Position numbers and translations under genes: made by a program | Shown here: positions 27,877 to 36,494 of the stretch, one piece after another | Layout of the letters: every line of letters begins with the position of its first letter | Numbering within the stretch: the first letter of the stretch is position 1 | DNA from: Rurimicrobium sp040387755 | GTDB lineage: Bacteria > Bacteroidota > Bacteroidia > Chitinophagales > Chitinophagaceae | DNA: 64,000 bases | Direction: 5' to 3' | NCBI GenBank assembly: GCA_040387755.1 | Contig: JAZKDB010000001.1 | Coordinates: 124,001-188,000 of the forward strand | The notes under the pieces: model-generated | Database searches by the model: none | Seen by the model: only the letters and a program-made list of their open reading frames with translations | Told to the model about the DNA's origin: nothing

Positions 27877-28392
27877 ATGTGTTCACATTCATCATCCGGA
27901 GCAGAGATAACAGAGAAAATTGCAAATAAGCTCTATCCATTTATTGCCAGTCTATTTCAGGAGGTTATCGTTTTTGAACAAGGGAAACATCAAATTGACG
28001 AGGATTCCATGTTGCATGATGGGTTTTATCAGTTGAAATCTGAATTTGAATCTTTGAGAAATTACGAAGTCAAGTTAGTTTTTCCATCAGTATTGAAGGT
28101 GTTCAATACAAAAGATGAGCCCAATAATAAGCCAAGTCTGAATGTAAAGGAGCTTCAACGACTTACTCAAAATAAAGAAGGTGCAATATCAGAGTGGGTA
28201 AGTAAGATTGAGCAAGAAGCCGAACAGGTCAAATTGCCAAAAAGTCATCCGCTTTTCCAACTTCTTTTTGTGTTTCAAACATCATTTGTTGCAGAGAAGC
28301 AGCAATGGAATGCAATGCTCAATGGTTGGAGTTTGGGTTGCGCCTGCTTTGTCGCAGCACAGCAATCCACCGAACTACCTGAAAATAGTTAA
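27877..28392 (+). CDS. Small unknown helical protein upstream of ccoI (171 aa)
   Basis: No family is recognised. I chose the ATG at 27877 (MCSHSSSGAEITEK) because the in-frame GTG at 27832 lies upstream of the predicted -7 box. The product is mostly helical, with KLYPFIASLFQEVI, an EVKLVFPSVLKVF segment that resembles the last metal-binding helix region of hemerythrins but lacks paired His, and a C-terminal LFQLLFVFQTSF hydrophobic stretch. It appears distantly related to the product of the preceding gene. It ends 13 nt before the chosen ccoI start, so the two are almost certainly co-transcribed. A role tied to copper loading or oxygen/NO exposure of the oxidase is inference from context. Confidence 0.65.
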   Translation: MCSHSSSGAEITEKIANKLYPFIASLFQEVIVFEQGKHQIDEDSMLHDGFYQLKSEFESLRNYEVKLVFPSVLKVFNTKDEPNNKPSLNVKELQRLTQNKEGAISEWVSKIEQEAEQVKLPKSHPLFQLLFVFQTSFVAEKQQWNAMLNGWSLGCACFVAAQQSTELPENS

Positions 28393-28405
28393 AACCCCAA
28401 ATATT

Positions 28406-30823
28406 TTGGAACAATCAAATCAAACTGCTCAACAGACCACAACTTGTTTTCATTGTGGTGAAAATTGTAACGATAAAAAAATCGCCCATGAAGATAAGTT
28501 TTTTTGTTGCACAGGTTGTAAAATGGTGTACGAAATTCTGAATCAAAGTGAATTATGTACCTATTATGATTTGAACCAAAATCCCGGAATTGCACAAAAA
28601 ATAAAAGTCAGGGAGGATAAATTTGAGTTTTTGGATAACGTTGAAATTACTCAAAAATTAATCAGCTTTACAGATGGAAAGCAAACACAGGTTAGTTTTT
28701 ATCTTCCTCAAATGCATTGCAGTAGCTGTCTTTGGCTGTTGGAGAATATTCAGAAAATCAATAAGGGCATTATTTCTTCCAGAGTTAATTTTACGCAAAA
28801 GGAAGCTTTTATTGTTTTTGACAATAAAAGTACTTCACTTCGAAAAGTTGTAGAAACCCTTACAGCTATAGGTTACGAGCCGCATATCAGCCTGCAGGAT
28901 GTAAGTAAGGAAAAGCTGAAAGGAGGTTCAAGAGAAAGGCTTTACAAGATTGGTGTTTCAGGTTTTTGTTTTGCCAATATAATGATGATGAGTTTTCCGG
29001 AGTATTTTTCCATCGGAGGTTATCTGGAAAAGGAAATCGGATCGGCACTTCATTATTTCATTATTGTATTATCCTTGCCAGTATTGTTTTATTGTGCCTC
29101 TGAATTTTTTGTTACAGCATGGAAGGGGGTAAAAAACAATTTTTTAAATATTGACTTGCCAATAGCACTGGCTATTGCCATTACTTTTTTCCGCAGTTTG
29201 TATGAATTAATATCAGGTACAGGCTCTGGATATTTGGATAGTATGTCGGGTATTGTATTTTTTATGTTGGTGGGCCGTTTGGTACAAGACCGTACTTACC
29301 GCTCTATTTCATTTGACAGAGACTTTAAATCATTTTTTCCTATAGCAGTTAATGTGTTAAGAGACGGGGCTTTTATTCCTGTGGCAGTTGAAAAGATTAC
29401 CATTAATGACGTTATTCAAATCCACGCGAATGAATTGATTCCGGTAGATGCTATTTTATCTAAAGGTACTGCAGAGATTGACTATAGTTTTGTAAGTGGA
29501 GAAAGTATACCTGTAGCAACAGGTATTGGTGAAATCGTGTATGCTGGTGGTAAGCAATTAGGAGCTAATATTGAATTGATTGTGGTTAAAGAAGTATCAC
29601 AAAGTTATTTGACGAACCTATGGAATAAGGATGTGTTCAAAAATGAAAAGCAGAGTGTTTCTGTGATACATAAACTTAGTAAATATTTTACTGCAATAGT
29701 ATTATTGATAGGAGTAACAGCAGCGTTATATTGGTTGTCCCAGGGACAGACATTGCTTATGTGGAATGCACTTACTACAATATTAATAGTAGCTTGTCCT
29801 TGTGCATTATTGTTGTCTTCTACATTTACTAATGGTAATATTCTGCGCATCCTCAGTAAAAATAAGTTCTATTTAAGGCATCCTGACGTGATAGAAGATT
29901 TGTCAAAAATTAATCATATAGTTTTTGACAAAACAGGTACGTTAACACAAAGCAAAAAAGTGAAAGTAAGTTTTGAGGGCGTTTTTTTGAGCAATGAACA
30001 GCAGTATATTATTGCCGCATTGTTAGAGCAATCATCACATCCACTCAGTAAGATTATATTTCAATATTTGGACCTTACACCAAACGAAGAAATTGTTTCT
30101 TTCAGGAATGTAACTGGCCAAGGTATTGAAGCATGGATTAGTGATAAACACGTCAAAATTGGTTCTGCAAAATTTGTGAAGAACTCTTCTATTACAAGCA
30201 GTGACAGTGCTGGATCCTCTGTTTTTGTCAAAATTGATAACGATGTTTTAGGTGTATTCAGAATAAAGAACAATTACCGTTTTGGCTTCGCAGAAGTAAT
30301 TAAAAGCTTAAAATCTAAATTCAATTTGTCTGTTTTGAGTGGAGATAATGATGCAGAAGCTAATTATTTGCAAGAAGTGATGGGTGTAGATTCTGAACTC
30401 CTGTTTAATCAACACCCCGAAGAGAAACTGGAGTATATTCAGTATTTGCAAAATACCAAGCGTCGGAATGTATTGATGGTAGGAGATGGGTTAAATGACG
30501 CCGGAGCCTTGAAGCAAAGCAATGTTGGTATTGCACTTGCAGAAAGTACTAATAATTTCACTCCTGCATCAGACGGCATTTTGGATGCCGGTCAATTCCC
30601 CAGACTGAATCAATTTATTGCGTTTGCCAAAAGTGGCCAACATATTATAATGGCCAGTTTTGTGCTTTCTATTTTATACAATATTATCGGCTTATACTTT
30701 GCTGTGCAGGGTACACTCTCTCCTCTTATAGCGGCAATACTAATGCCAACCAGTTCATTGAGCATAATTCTTATTACCTACGGAATGAGTGAATATGCTG
30801 GGCGGAAGCAGGGTTTGCAATAG
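28406..30823 (+). CDS. ccoI: Cu+-exporting P1B-type ATPase for cbb3 oxidase assembly
   Basis: CcoI (FixI) pumps copper out of the cytoplasm for the CcoN binuclear centre. From the chosen TTG start (28406) it is 805 aa: a Cys-rich N-terminal metal-binding domain (CFHCGENC ... FFCCTGCKMVYEI), an HMA domain with the C105-S-S-C108 motif, transmembrane helices, the copper-selective C464-P-C466 motif in ACPCALLLS, the phosphorylation site D508 in DKTGTLT, and the hinge GDGLNDAGAL. The frame stays open upstream to 28208 with ATGs inside the preceding gene, but the residues there do not look like CcoI and would overlap that gene by about 70 nt or more. The start is therefore the main uncertainty. A Crp/Fnr-type site lies just after its stop codon, ahead of ccoS. 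Confidence 0.93.
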   Translation: MEQSNQTAQQTTTCFHCGENCNDKKIAHEDKFFCCTGCKMVYEILNQSELCTYYDLNQNPGIAQKIKVREDKFEFLDNVEITQKLISFTDGKQTQVSFYLPQMHCSSCLWLLENIQKINKGIISSRVNFTQKEAFIVFDNKSTSLRKVVETLTAIGYEPHISLQDVSKEKLKGGSRERLYKIGVSGFCFANIMMMSFPEYFSIGGYLEKEIGSALHYFIIVLSLPVLFYCASEFFVTAWKGVKNNFLNIDLPIALAIAITFFRSLYELISGTGSGYLDSMSGIVFFMLVGRLVQDRTYRSISFDRDFKSFFPIAVNVLRDGAFIPVAVEKITINDVIQIHANELIPVDAILSKGTAEIDYSFVSGESIPVATGIGEIVYAGGKQLGANIELIVVKEVSQSYLTNLWNKDVFKNEKQSVSVIHKLSKYFTAIVLLIGVTAALYWLSQGQTLLMWNALTTILIVACPCALLLSSTFTNGNILRILSKNKFYLRHPDVIEDLSKINHIVFDKTGTLTQSKKVKVSFEGVFLSNEQQYIIAALLEQSSHPLSKIIFQYLDLTPNEEIVSFRNVTGQGIEAWISDKHVKIGSAKFVKNSSITSSDSAGSSVFVKIDNDVLGVFRIKNNYRFGFAEVIKSLKSKFNLSVLSGDNDAEANYLQEVMGVDSELLFNQHPEEKLEYIQYLQNTKRRNVLMVGDGLNDAGALKQSNVGIALAESTNNFTPASDGILDAGQFPRLNQFIAFAKSGQHIIMASFVLSILYNIIGLYFAVQGTLSPLIAAILMPTSSLSIILITYGMSEYAGRKQGLQ

Positions 30824-30890
30824 TATGAGATATATCATATTAGCTGCTGACACAAGACATAGGATAATGAAGCTTGTTGAGCAACCTTTG
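30824..30890 (+). promoter_or_regulatory. Crp/Fnr-type operator plus promoter of ccoS-ccoNO
   Basis: Half-sites TATGA (30824-30828) and TCATA (30835-30839) flank GATATA, with the TGA-N6-TCA core centred at 30831.5. The -7-like box AACCTTTG (30883-30890) is centred exactly 55 bp downstream. The ccoS ATG follows after 13 nt. The site begins on the base right after the ccoI stop codon. Confidence 0.7.
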
Positions 30891-30903
30891 TACAATCAAT
30901 ATT

Positions 30904-31065
30904 ATGAGCATCATTATTCTTATAGCAGCAGCAAGTATCCTCATAGCAGGTGGCTTTTTAATAGCTTTCATCTGGGGCGTGAAAGATGGTCAGTTCGATG
31001 ATGATTATTCGCCCCCCAACAGAATTCTATTCGACGATACAATTAAATCAAAAATCAAAAAGTAA
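30904..31065 (+). CDS. ccoS: cbb3 oxidase assembly protein CcoS
   Basis: This 53-aa single-span membrane protein starts MSIIILIAAASILIAGGFLIAFIW, followed by the family signature VKDGQFDDDYSPPNRILFDD. CcoS is needed to insert the heme and copper cofactors into CcoN. The ATG at 30904 was chosen over the in-frame TTG at 30874, which lies before the predicted -7 box. It is the first gene of the structural operon and precedes ccoNO by 11 nt. Confidence 0.92.
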   Translation: MSIIILIAAASILIAGGFLIAFIWGVKDGQFDDDYSPPNRILFDDTIKSKIKK

Positions 31066-31076
31066 ACAAAATAGGT

Positions 31077-33206
31077 ATGGAAGTACAAAAGTTTTATTAT
31101 GACAACAGAATCCCCAAGCTATTTGCAATAGCCTGTGTTTTTTGGGGAGCTATAGGAATGTTAGTAGGGGTTTTGATAGCCTTTCAATTAGCTTTTCCTG
31201 TACTTAATTTTGGACTTGAATTTACAACGTTTGGCAGGGTTAGACCTATACATACCAACGCTGTGATTTTTGCATTTGTGGGCAATGGTATTTTTACTGC
31301 AGTGTATTATTCCATGCCTCGTTTACTTAAGACTCCTATGTGGAGTAATGTCTTTAGTAAGATTCACTTTTGGGGTTGGCAATTGATTATCGTTGCTGCT
31401 GCGCTTTCACTTGCAATGGGCTATACAACAGGTAAAGAGTATGCCGAGTTGGAATGGCCCATCGATATTGCTATAACTCTTATCTGGGTAATATTTGGTG
31501 TCAATATGTTTGGTACGATTCTAACACGTCGCGAACGTCATCTCTATGTTGCTATTTGGTTTTTTATAGCTTCATGGGTTACAGTAGCGATGCTGCATAT
31601 TGTCAATTCTTTTGAGATGCCTGTTAGTTTTATGAAAAGCTATTCATGGTATGCAGGTGTTCAGGATGCTCTTGTGCAATGGTGGTATGGGCATAATGCG
31701 GTAGCGTTCTTTTTGACCACTCCCTATCTCGGAGTAATGTATTATTTCCTGCCTAAGGCTGCTGGTCGCCCTGTATATTCTTACAAGCTTAGTATTGTTC
31801 ACTTTTGGAGTTTGATATTTTTGTACATATGGGCCGGTCCTCACCATTTGCTTTATACTGCTTTGCCTGATTGGGCTCAGTCTTTGGGTACAGCTTTTTC
31901 GGTGATGCTATTGTTACCTAGCTGGGGAGGTATGCTTAACGGCCTGTTTACCTTACGGGGCGCATGGGATAAAGTTCGTGAAGATCCTGTTCTTAAGTTT
32001 TTCGTTGTGGCAGTTACTGCTTATGGTATGTCTACATTTGAAGGCCCCTTGCTGTCTCTTAAAAACGTAAATGCTATTTCTCACTATAGTGACTGGACTG
32101 TAGCACACGTTCATATTGGTGCTTTAGGTTGGAACGGATTTTTGACATTTGGTATGATGTATTGGCTGATTCCAAAACTGTTTGATACAAAATTGTACTC
32201 CAAAAAACTTGCCTCAACACACTTTTGGATTGGCACTTTAGGTATTATTCTTTACGCAATTCCTATGTATTGGGCTGCTTTCCGTACTTACTTTATGTTG
32301 AGTGCATTCACTCCGGAAGGGCAATTGCAATATCAGTTTATAGATGCTGTTCAAACTTCTATTCCTTTCTATGTGCTGCGTGCATTAGGCGGTACTATTT
32401 ATTTGGTTGGTGTGTTTGTAATGGTGTATAACTTAATGAAAACAGCAAAACAAGGAACCTTCCTGGCTACTGAAGCTGCCGAAGCACCTGCATTGACTAA
32501 AGTGTATGTGGCTCCGGAAAAGGCTCATTGGCATTCTTACTTCGAAAGAAAACCAATGATACTTCTAGTGTTGAGCTTAGTTGTAGTTGCAATTGGTGGT
32601 TTGGTGGAAATGGTGCCTACCTTCCTTATTAAATCAAATGTTCCTACTATTTCAAATGTAAAACCTTATACACCTCTTGAATTGCAGGGCCGTGATGTAT
32701 ACATTTCAGAGGGTTGTTATAATTGCCACTCACAGATGATTCGTCCTTTCCGTTATGAAGTGGCGAGATATGGAGAGTATTCAAAAGCAGGTGAGTTTGT
32801 TTACGACCATCCATTCCAGTGGGGTAGTAAACGTACAGGTCCGGATTTGGCCCGTATTGGTGGTAAGTACCCGGATAGCTGGCATTTCAATCATATGTTG
32901 GAGCCTGTTTCGATGGCACCGGGATCTATCATGCCTTCTTATCCATGGTTATTTGAAAAATCAATTGATATAGCAAGTACCAAATCAAAAATTCATGCAA
33001 TGCGCAATCTGGGTGTTCCTTATCCGGAAAATTATGAAGCATTGGCAGACGATGATTTGAAAAAGCAGGCAGATGAAATAGCAAGTAATTTGAAGAAAGA
33101 GAAAATCGAGATAAAAAGTGATAGACAAATCATAGCGCTGATTGCTTATTTGCAACGCGTAGGTAAAGATATCAAAGCAGATAAATCATCTACAAGTCAA
33201 AACTAA
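31077..33206 (+). CDS. ccoNO: Fused cbb3 cytochrome c oxidase subunits I and II (CcoN-CcoO)
   Basis: The 709-aa protein joins the catalytic heme-copper subunit to the membrane-bound monoheme cytochrome. Residues 1 to about 460 are CcoN, with about 12 transmembrane helices and the histidine motifs RPIHTNAV, WWYGHNAVAF, GPHHLLYTALPDW and WTVAHVHIGALGWNG that bind the hemes and CuB. After a further helix (about 475-495), residues 510-709 are CcoO, with heme motif C547-Y-N-C550-H551 followed by QMIRPFRYEVARYGEYS and the distal Met region (PGSIMPSYPWL). The fusion is a known arrangement in Bacteroidota. Together with CcoP it reduces O2 at low oxygen and pumps protons. Confidence 0.97.
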   Translation: MEVQKFYYDNRIPKLFAIACVFWGAIGMLVGVLIAFQLAFPVLNFGLEFTTFGRVRPIHTNAVIFAFVGNGIFTAVYYSMPRLLKTPMWSNVFSKIHFWGWQLIIVAAALSLAMGYTTGKEYAELEWPIDIAITLIWVIFGVNMFGTILTRRERHLYVAIWFFIASWVTVAMLHIVNSFEMPVSFMKSYSWYAGVQDALVQWWYGHNAVAFFLTTPYLGVMYYFLPKAAGRPVYSYKLSIVHFWSLIFLYIWAGPHHLLYTALPDWAQSLGTAFSVMLLLPSWGGMLNGLFTLRGAWDKVREDPVLKFFVVAVTAYGMSTFEGPLLSLKNVNAISHYSDWTVAHVHIGALGWNGFLTFGMMYWLIPKLFDTKLYSKKLASTHFWIGTLGIILYAIPMYWAAFRTYFMLSAFTPEGQLQYQFIDAVQTSIPFYVLRALGGTIYLVGVFVMVYNLMKTAKQGTFLATEAAEAPALTKVYVAPEKAHWHSYFERKPMILLVLSLVVVAIGGLVEMVPTFLIKSNVPTISNVKPYTPLELQGRDVYISEGCYNCHSQMIRPFRYEVARYGEYSKAGEFVYDHPFQWGSKRTGPDLARIGGKYPDSWHFNHMLEPVSMAPGSIMPSYPWLFEKSIDIASTKSKIHAMRNLGVPYPENYEALADDDLKKQADEIASNLKKEKIEIKSDRQIIALIAYLQRVGKDIKADKSSTSQN

Positions 33207-33212
33207 AGCAAT

Positions 33213-33380
33213 ATGAAATTTACAAATTATCTCGAAAGAATAACTGATGTGAGTATATATCCGGTTATCTCATTACTAATGTTCGTAAGCTTTTTTATTA
33301 TCGTAACACTTTGGGTGATACGTACTGACAGAAAGACAATCGAACACATGGAAAATCTTCCTTTGGAAAACGAAAATTAA
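33213..33380 (+). CDS. ccoQ: CcoQ-like small membrane subunit
   Basis: This 55-aa frame lies 6 nt after ccoNO. It encodes MKFTNYLERITDVSIYPVIS, one transmembrane helix (LLMFVSFFIIVTLWVI) and an acidic tail (RTDRKTIEHMENLPLENEN). Size, topology and place between ccoNO and ccoP match CcoQ/FixQ, which stabilises the oxidase complex. Sequence similarity in this family is weak, so the call rests mainly on context. Confidence 0.85.
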   Translation: MKFTNYLERITDVSIYPVISLLMFVSFFIIVTLWVIRTDRKTIEHMENLPLENEN

Positions 33381-33394
33381 AAACGAACAACTCA

Positions 33395-34576
33395 ATGAAG
33401 CATTCTTTTAAAACTATAATGATGAGTATGGTGGCTATTGCCTTAATGTTCCATACAAGCATAGCTCGCGCAGCGACGGAGTCAAGTTCTGCAAATACTG
33501 ATTTTAAGCTTGATGTCAATACCGTATTAACGGCCTGCGCCTTTCTATTGCTGATCGTATTATTTGTGTTAGGTTCTACGCTCCGTTCTACAATTCTGTT
33601 TTATCATGAGAAAAGAAAAAAGGAATCTTCTGATAAATCTAATGGAGCAAAAATGATGAGTTTGATTATTGCAGGGCTGATATTGAGTTCCATACCTGCA
33701 ATGGCGCAGGATGCGGTGGTAACAACAGCAGGCGATGGTCCGTCAATGATTCCTGAATCTGATGTAATCCGCTGGGTTTTATATGTGGTTATTGCACTCG
33801 AAGTTGTAGTCATTTTTCTCTTTACAAAACTGATAAGATTCTTCACCGGAATTGATGCTTACAATGCACAAGCTGGCAAGCCTAAAACATTCCTGAGTAT
33901 TGATTTTGCTGCCATCTGGAATAAGATGAACAAGTTTAAATCAATAGAGGAAGAAGCTTCTATTGACACTGGTCACAGTTATGATGGTATTCGTGAGTTG
34001 AATAACGTTACTCCTCCTTGGTTTATAGCTGGATTTTTACTATCAATACTATTTGCAATTGTTTACCTATATCGCTATCATGTTGCAGAGTCAGCTCCAC
34101 TTCAGATTGAAGAATACACCATTGCCGTGGCTGAGGCTAAAGTGAAACAGGCAGAGTATTTAAAGACACAAGCGAATAATGTGGATGAAAGTTCAGTCGT
34201 TTTTCTGGGCGCTGATGGTATTGCTGCTGGTCAGGCATTATTTGCTACGAATTGTGTCGCTTGTCATGGAGACAAAGGGCAGGGTGCTTCTGTAGGGCCA
34301 AATTTGTCAGACAATTATTGGTTGCACAAAGGAAGTATTCAGGATATTTTTAAGTCCATTAAGTATGGTTGGCAGGAGAAAGGAATGAAGTCATGGAAAG
34401 ATGATTTCTCTCCAAACCAAATTGCCCAATTGTCCAGTTATATCTATTCTCTTAAGGGTTCAAATCCTGCAGGTGCAAAAGAGCCACAGGGAGAGTTGTT
34501 TTCTGAATCTGCTGCAGCAAAGCCCATTGACAGCACCACAATGAAAACTGCAGAAACGGATACAACGAAAAAATAG
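33395..34576 (+). CDS. ccoP: cbb3 oxidase subunit III (CcoP), single c-type heme, with N-terminal extension
   Basis: The 393-aa protein has an unusual N-terminal part: a first hydrophobic segment (9-27), a second helix (about 43-66), a basic cytoplasmic stretch and a third segment (about 87-104) before the typical CcoP core (VIRWVLYVVIALEVVVIFLF, then SYDGIRELNNVTPPWF and another helix). Only one heme motif is present, C287-V-A-C290-H291, where proteobacterial CcoP has two. Single-heme CcoP forms are known in Bacteroidota. The C-terminal tail after about residue 355 is low complexity. It lies 14 nt after ccoQ in the same operon. Confidence 0.93.
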   Translation: MKHSFKTIMMSMVAIALMFHTSIARAATESSSANTDFKLDVNTVLTACAFLLLIVLFVLGSTLRSTILFYHEKRKKESSDKSNGAKMMSLIIAGLILSSIPAMAQDAVVTTAGDGPSMIPESDVIRWVLYVVIALEVVVIFLFTKLIRFFTGIDAYNAQAGKPKTFLSIDFAAIWNKMNKFKSIEEEASIDTGHSYDGIRELNNVTPPWFIAGFLLSILFAIVYLYRYHVAESAPLQIEEYTIAVAEAKVKQAEYLKTQANNVDESSVVFLGADGIAAGQALFATNCVACHGDKGQGASVGPNLSDNYWLHKGSIQDIFKSIKYGWQEKGMKSWKDDFSPNQIAQLSSYIYSLKGSNPAGAKEPQGELFSESAAAKPIDSTTMKTAETDTTKK

Positions 34577-34602
34577 AATCTCAGTTTTTTAAAAGTAAAA
34601 CG

Positions 34603-36030
34603 ATGAATAACGAAGAAATGGACGAGCAGGTTGAATTTGAACATGTAGTCACCTACAGAGACAGGGTTAGTAATGTAACGGCAAAAGGAAAGCGATTTTG
34701 GGTTTTCGCCGAAAAGCCGAAGGGATGGTTTTATTCACTTCGTAATTATTTTTCCTTGTTTTATTTCCTGACATTTTTTAGCATACCATTGATTAAGGTC
34801 AATGGTATGCCTCTTTTAATGCTTAATTTTCCGGAAGGGAAATTTATCATTTTTACTAAAATTTTCTGGCCTCAGGATTTTTTCATTTTTGCGGTAGCTA
34901 TGATTACAGGCATTATTTTTATTGCCTTGTTTACAGTTATTTACGGCCGATTGTTTTGCGGTTGGGTTTGTCCGCAAACTGTTTTCATGGAAATGATGTT
35001 TCGTAAAATTGAGTGGTGGATTGAAGGTACATATCTGCAGCAGCAAAAATTAGATAAGCAGGAATGGAATACTGATAAAATTATTAAGAGGGGAGGAAAG
35101 CACGTAGTGTTTTTCCTGCTGTCATTTTTAATTGCTAATACCTTCCTTTCCTATATTTTGGGATTAGACGGTTTGTTGAAAGCAATTAATGAACCTATTT
35201 CGGAGCATTTATTGTTATTGACAGGTTTGTTGGTTTTTACCTTCCTTTTTTATGCAGTTTTTGCGTTTGTCAGGGATATAGTTTGTACTACCATTTGTCC
35301 CTATGGTCGCTTACAAAGTGTAATGTTTGATAAAGACACAATGCAGGTTGCTTATGATTATAAGCGTGGAGAACCTCGGGGAAGGCTTTCTTCAAAGCAG
35401 GACGGACCTGTGAGCACTGGAGATTGTATCGACTGCAACAAGTGTGTACATGTTTGCCCAACTGGTATTGATATTCGTAATGGTGTTCAGATGGAATGTG
35501 TGGGGTGTACGGCATGTATTGATGCCTGCGACGAAGTTATGGTTAAGATTAAAAAGCCGAAGGGATTGATTCGCTATGCTTCAGAAAATCAGATTGCTAC
35601 GGGCAAAAAATTTCACTTTAATGGGCGTATGAAAGCTTATACAGCTCTATTGAGTGTGCTAACCCTCTTTATGGTAGTGCTTATTGCAACAAGGCATAGC
35701 ATTGATACCTATATTTCGCGAACGAAAGGACAACTGTATCAGGAATTACCTGATAATAAATTGAGTAATTTGTACAATGCCAAAATTATTAATAAGACCA
35801 ATAAGGATGTAGAGATTGAGTTTCGTTTGGAAGGTATTAAAGGGCAAGTAAAAATGGTGAGTAAGAATGAAACCCACCTTAAAAAGGAAGCATTGAATGA
35901 ACTTACCTTTTTTATCATTTTAGACAAAGCAGAGATTCATCAGAGGAACACAAAAATTAAAGTAGGAATTTATGAGAATGGAAAGAAAATTGAAACGGTG
36001 AGTTCAACTTTTTTGGGTCCATTTATCTAA
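34603..36030 (+). CDS. ccoG: cbb3 oxidase accessory iron-sulfur protein CcoG
   Basis: CcoG (FixG) is a membrane ferredoxin-like protein implicated in reducing copper for oxidase assembly. The 475 residues start with a cytoplasmic segment (YRDRVSNVTAKGKRFWVFAEKPKGWFY) and contain several membrane helices, the NapH-like CGWVCPQTVFMEMMF motif and TTICPYGRLQSVM. A dicluster ferredoxin domain follows (CIDCNKCVHVCPTGIDIRNGVQ and ECVGCTACIDACDEVM), then a final helix and an Ig-like C-terminal domain (about 375-475). An in-frame ATG at 34618 is an alternative start. It is in the operon, 26 nt after ccoP. Confidence 0.95.
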   Translation: MNNEEMDEQVEFEHVVTYRDRVSNVTAKGKRFWVFAEKPKGWFYSLRNYFSLFYFLTFFSIPLIKVNGMPLLMLNFPEGKFIIFTKIFWPQDFFIFAVAMITGIIFIALFTVIYGRLFCGWVCPQTVFMEMMFRKIEWWIEGTYLQQQKLDKQEWNTDKIIKRGGKHVVFFLLSFLIANTFLSYILGLDGLLKAINEPISEHLLLLTGLLVFTFLFYAVFAFVRDIVCTTICPYGRLQSVMFDKDTMQVAYDYKRGEPRGRLSSKQDGPVSTGDCIDCNKCVHVCPTGIDIRNGVQMECVGCTACIDACDEVMVKIKKPKGLIRYASENQIATGKKFHFNGRMKAYTALLSVLTLFMVVLIATRHSIDTYISRTKGQLYQELPDNKLSNLYNAKIINKTNKDVEIEFRLEGIKGQVKMVSKNETHLKKEALNELTFFIILDKAEIHQRNTKIKVGIYENGKKIETVSSTFLGPFI

Positions 36031-36051
36031 TAGAAGTTTAAATTATTAACT

Positions 36052-36489
36052 ATGAATTGGGGATATAAAATATTAGTTGTCATGCTGCTTTTTATAGCAG
36101 GCATGGGTACAATGGTTTCTATTGCAATGAAACAAAGGAATGAAATGATTGACGAGCATTATTATGTTAAGGAATTACTGCATCAGGGGCAAATTGATGC
36201 GGAGAATAATCTGAATTCTTTGAATGAACAATTATCAATAACAGATGAGGGAGGAGCTTTAAAATTGCATATTCCGTCTGCGTCTAATGGTTCTGTCACG
36301 GAGGGTTCCATTACTTTCCTGAGGTCATCAGACCAATCAAAGGACCGTCGTTTTTTACTTAAACCCAATTCTCTTGGAGTGCAAATGATATCAAAATCCA
36401 ATTTTGTAAAGGGTCAGTATAAGGTTCGTATCAGTTGGAAAAATGACGCAAAGCCATATTATTTTGAGCAATCTGTTTTTGTAAATTAG
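36052..36489 (+). CDS. ccoH: FixH/CcoH family protein
   Basis: The 145-aa protein has one N-terminal membrane anchor (YKILVVMLLFIAGMGTMVSI) followed by the family-typical KQRNEMIDEHYYVKELLHQGQIDAENN segment and a beta-rich periplasmic domain ending YKVRISWKNDAKPYYFEQSVFV. FixH/CcoH is an assembly or stability partner of cbb3 oxidase. It lies between ccoG and a SafE-type gene with short gaps, consistent with one operon. Confidence 0.9.
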   Translation: MNWGYKILVVMLLFIAGMGTMVSIAMKQRNEMIDEHYYVKELLHQGQIDAENNLNSLNEQLSITDEGGALKLHIPSASNGSVTEGSITFLRSSDQSKDRRFLLKPNSLGVQMISKSNFVKGQYKVRISWKNDAKPYYFEQSVFVN

Positions 36490-36494
36490 AATTT

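Noticed and set aside
28208..28405. Longer N-terminus for ccoI, starting inside the preceding gene
   Set aside because: The added residues do not resemble the CcoI N-terminus, overlap an open gene, and precede the Cys-rich domain where the family begins; the TTG at 28406 fits better though it is unproven.
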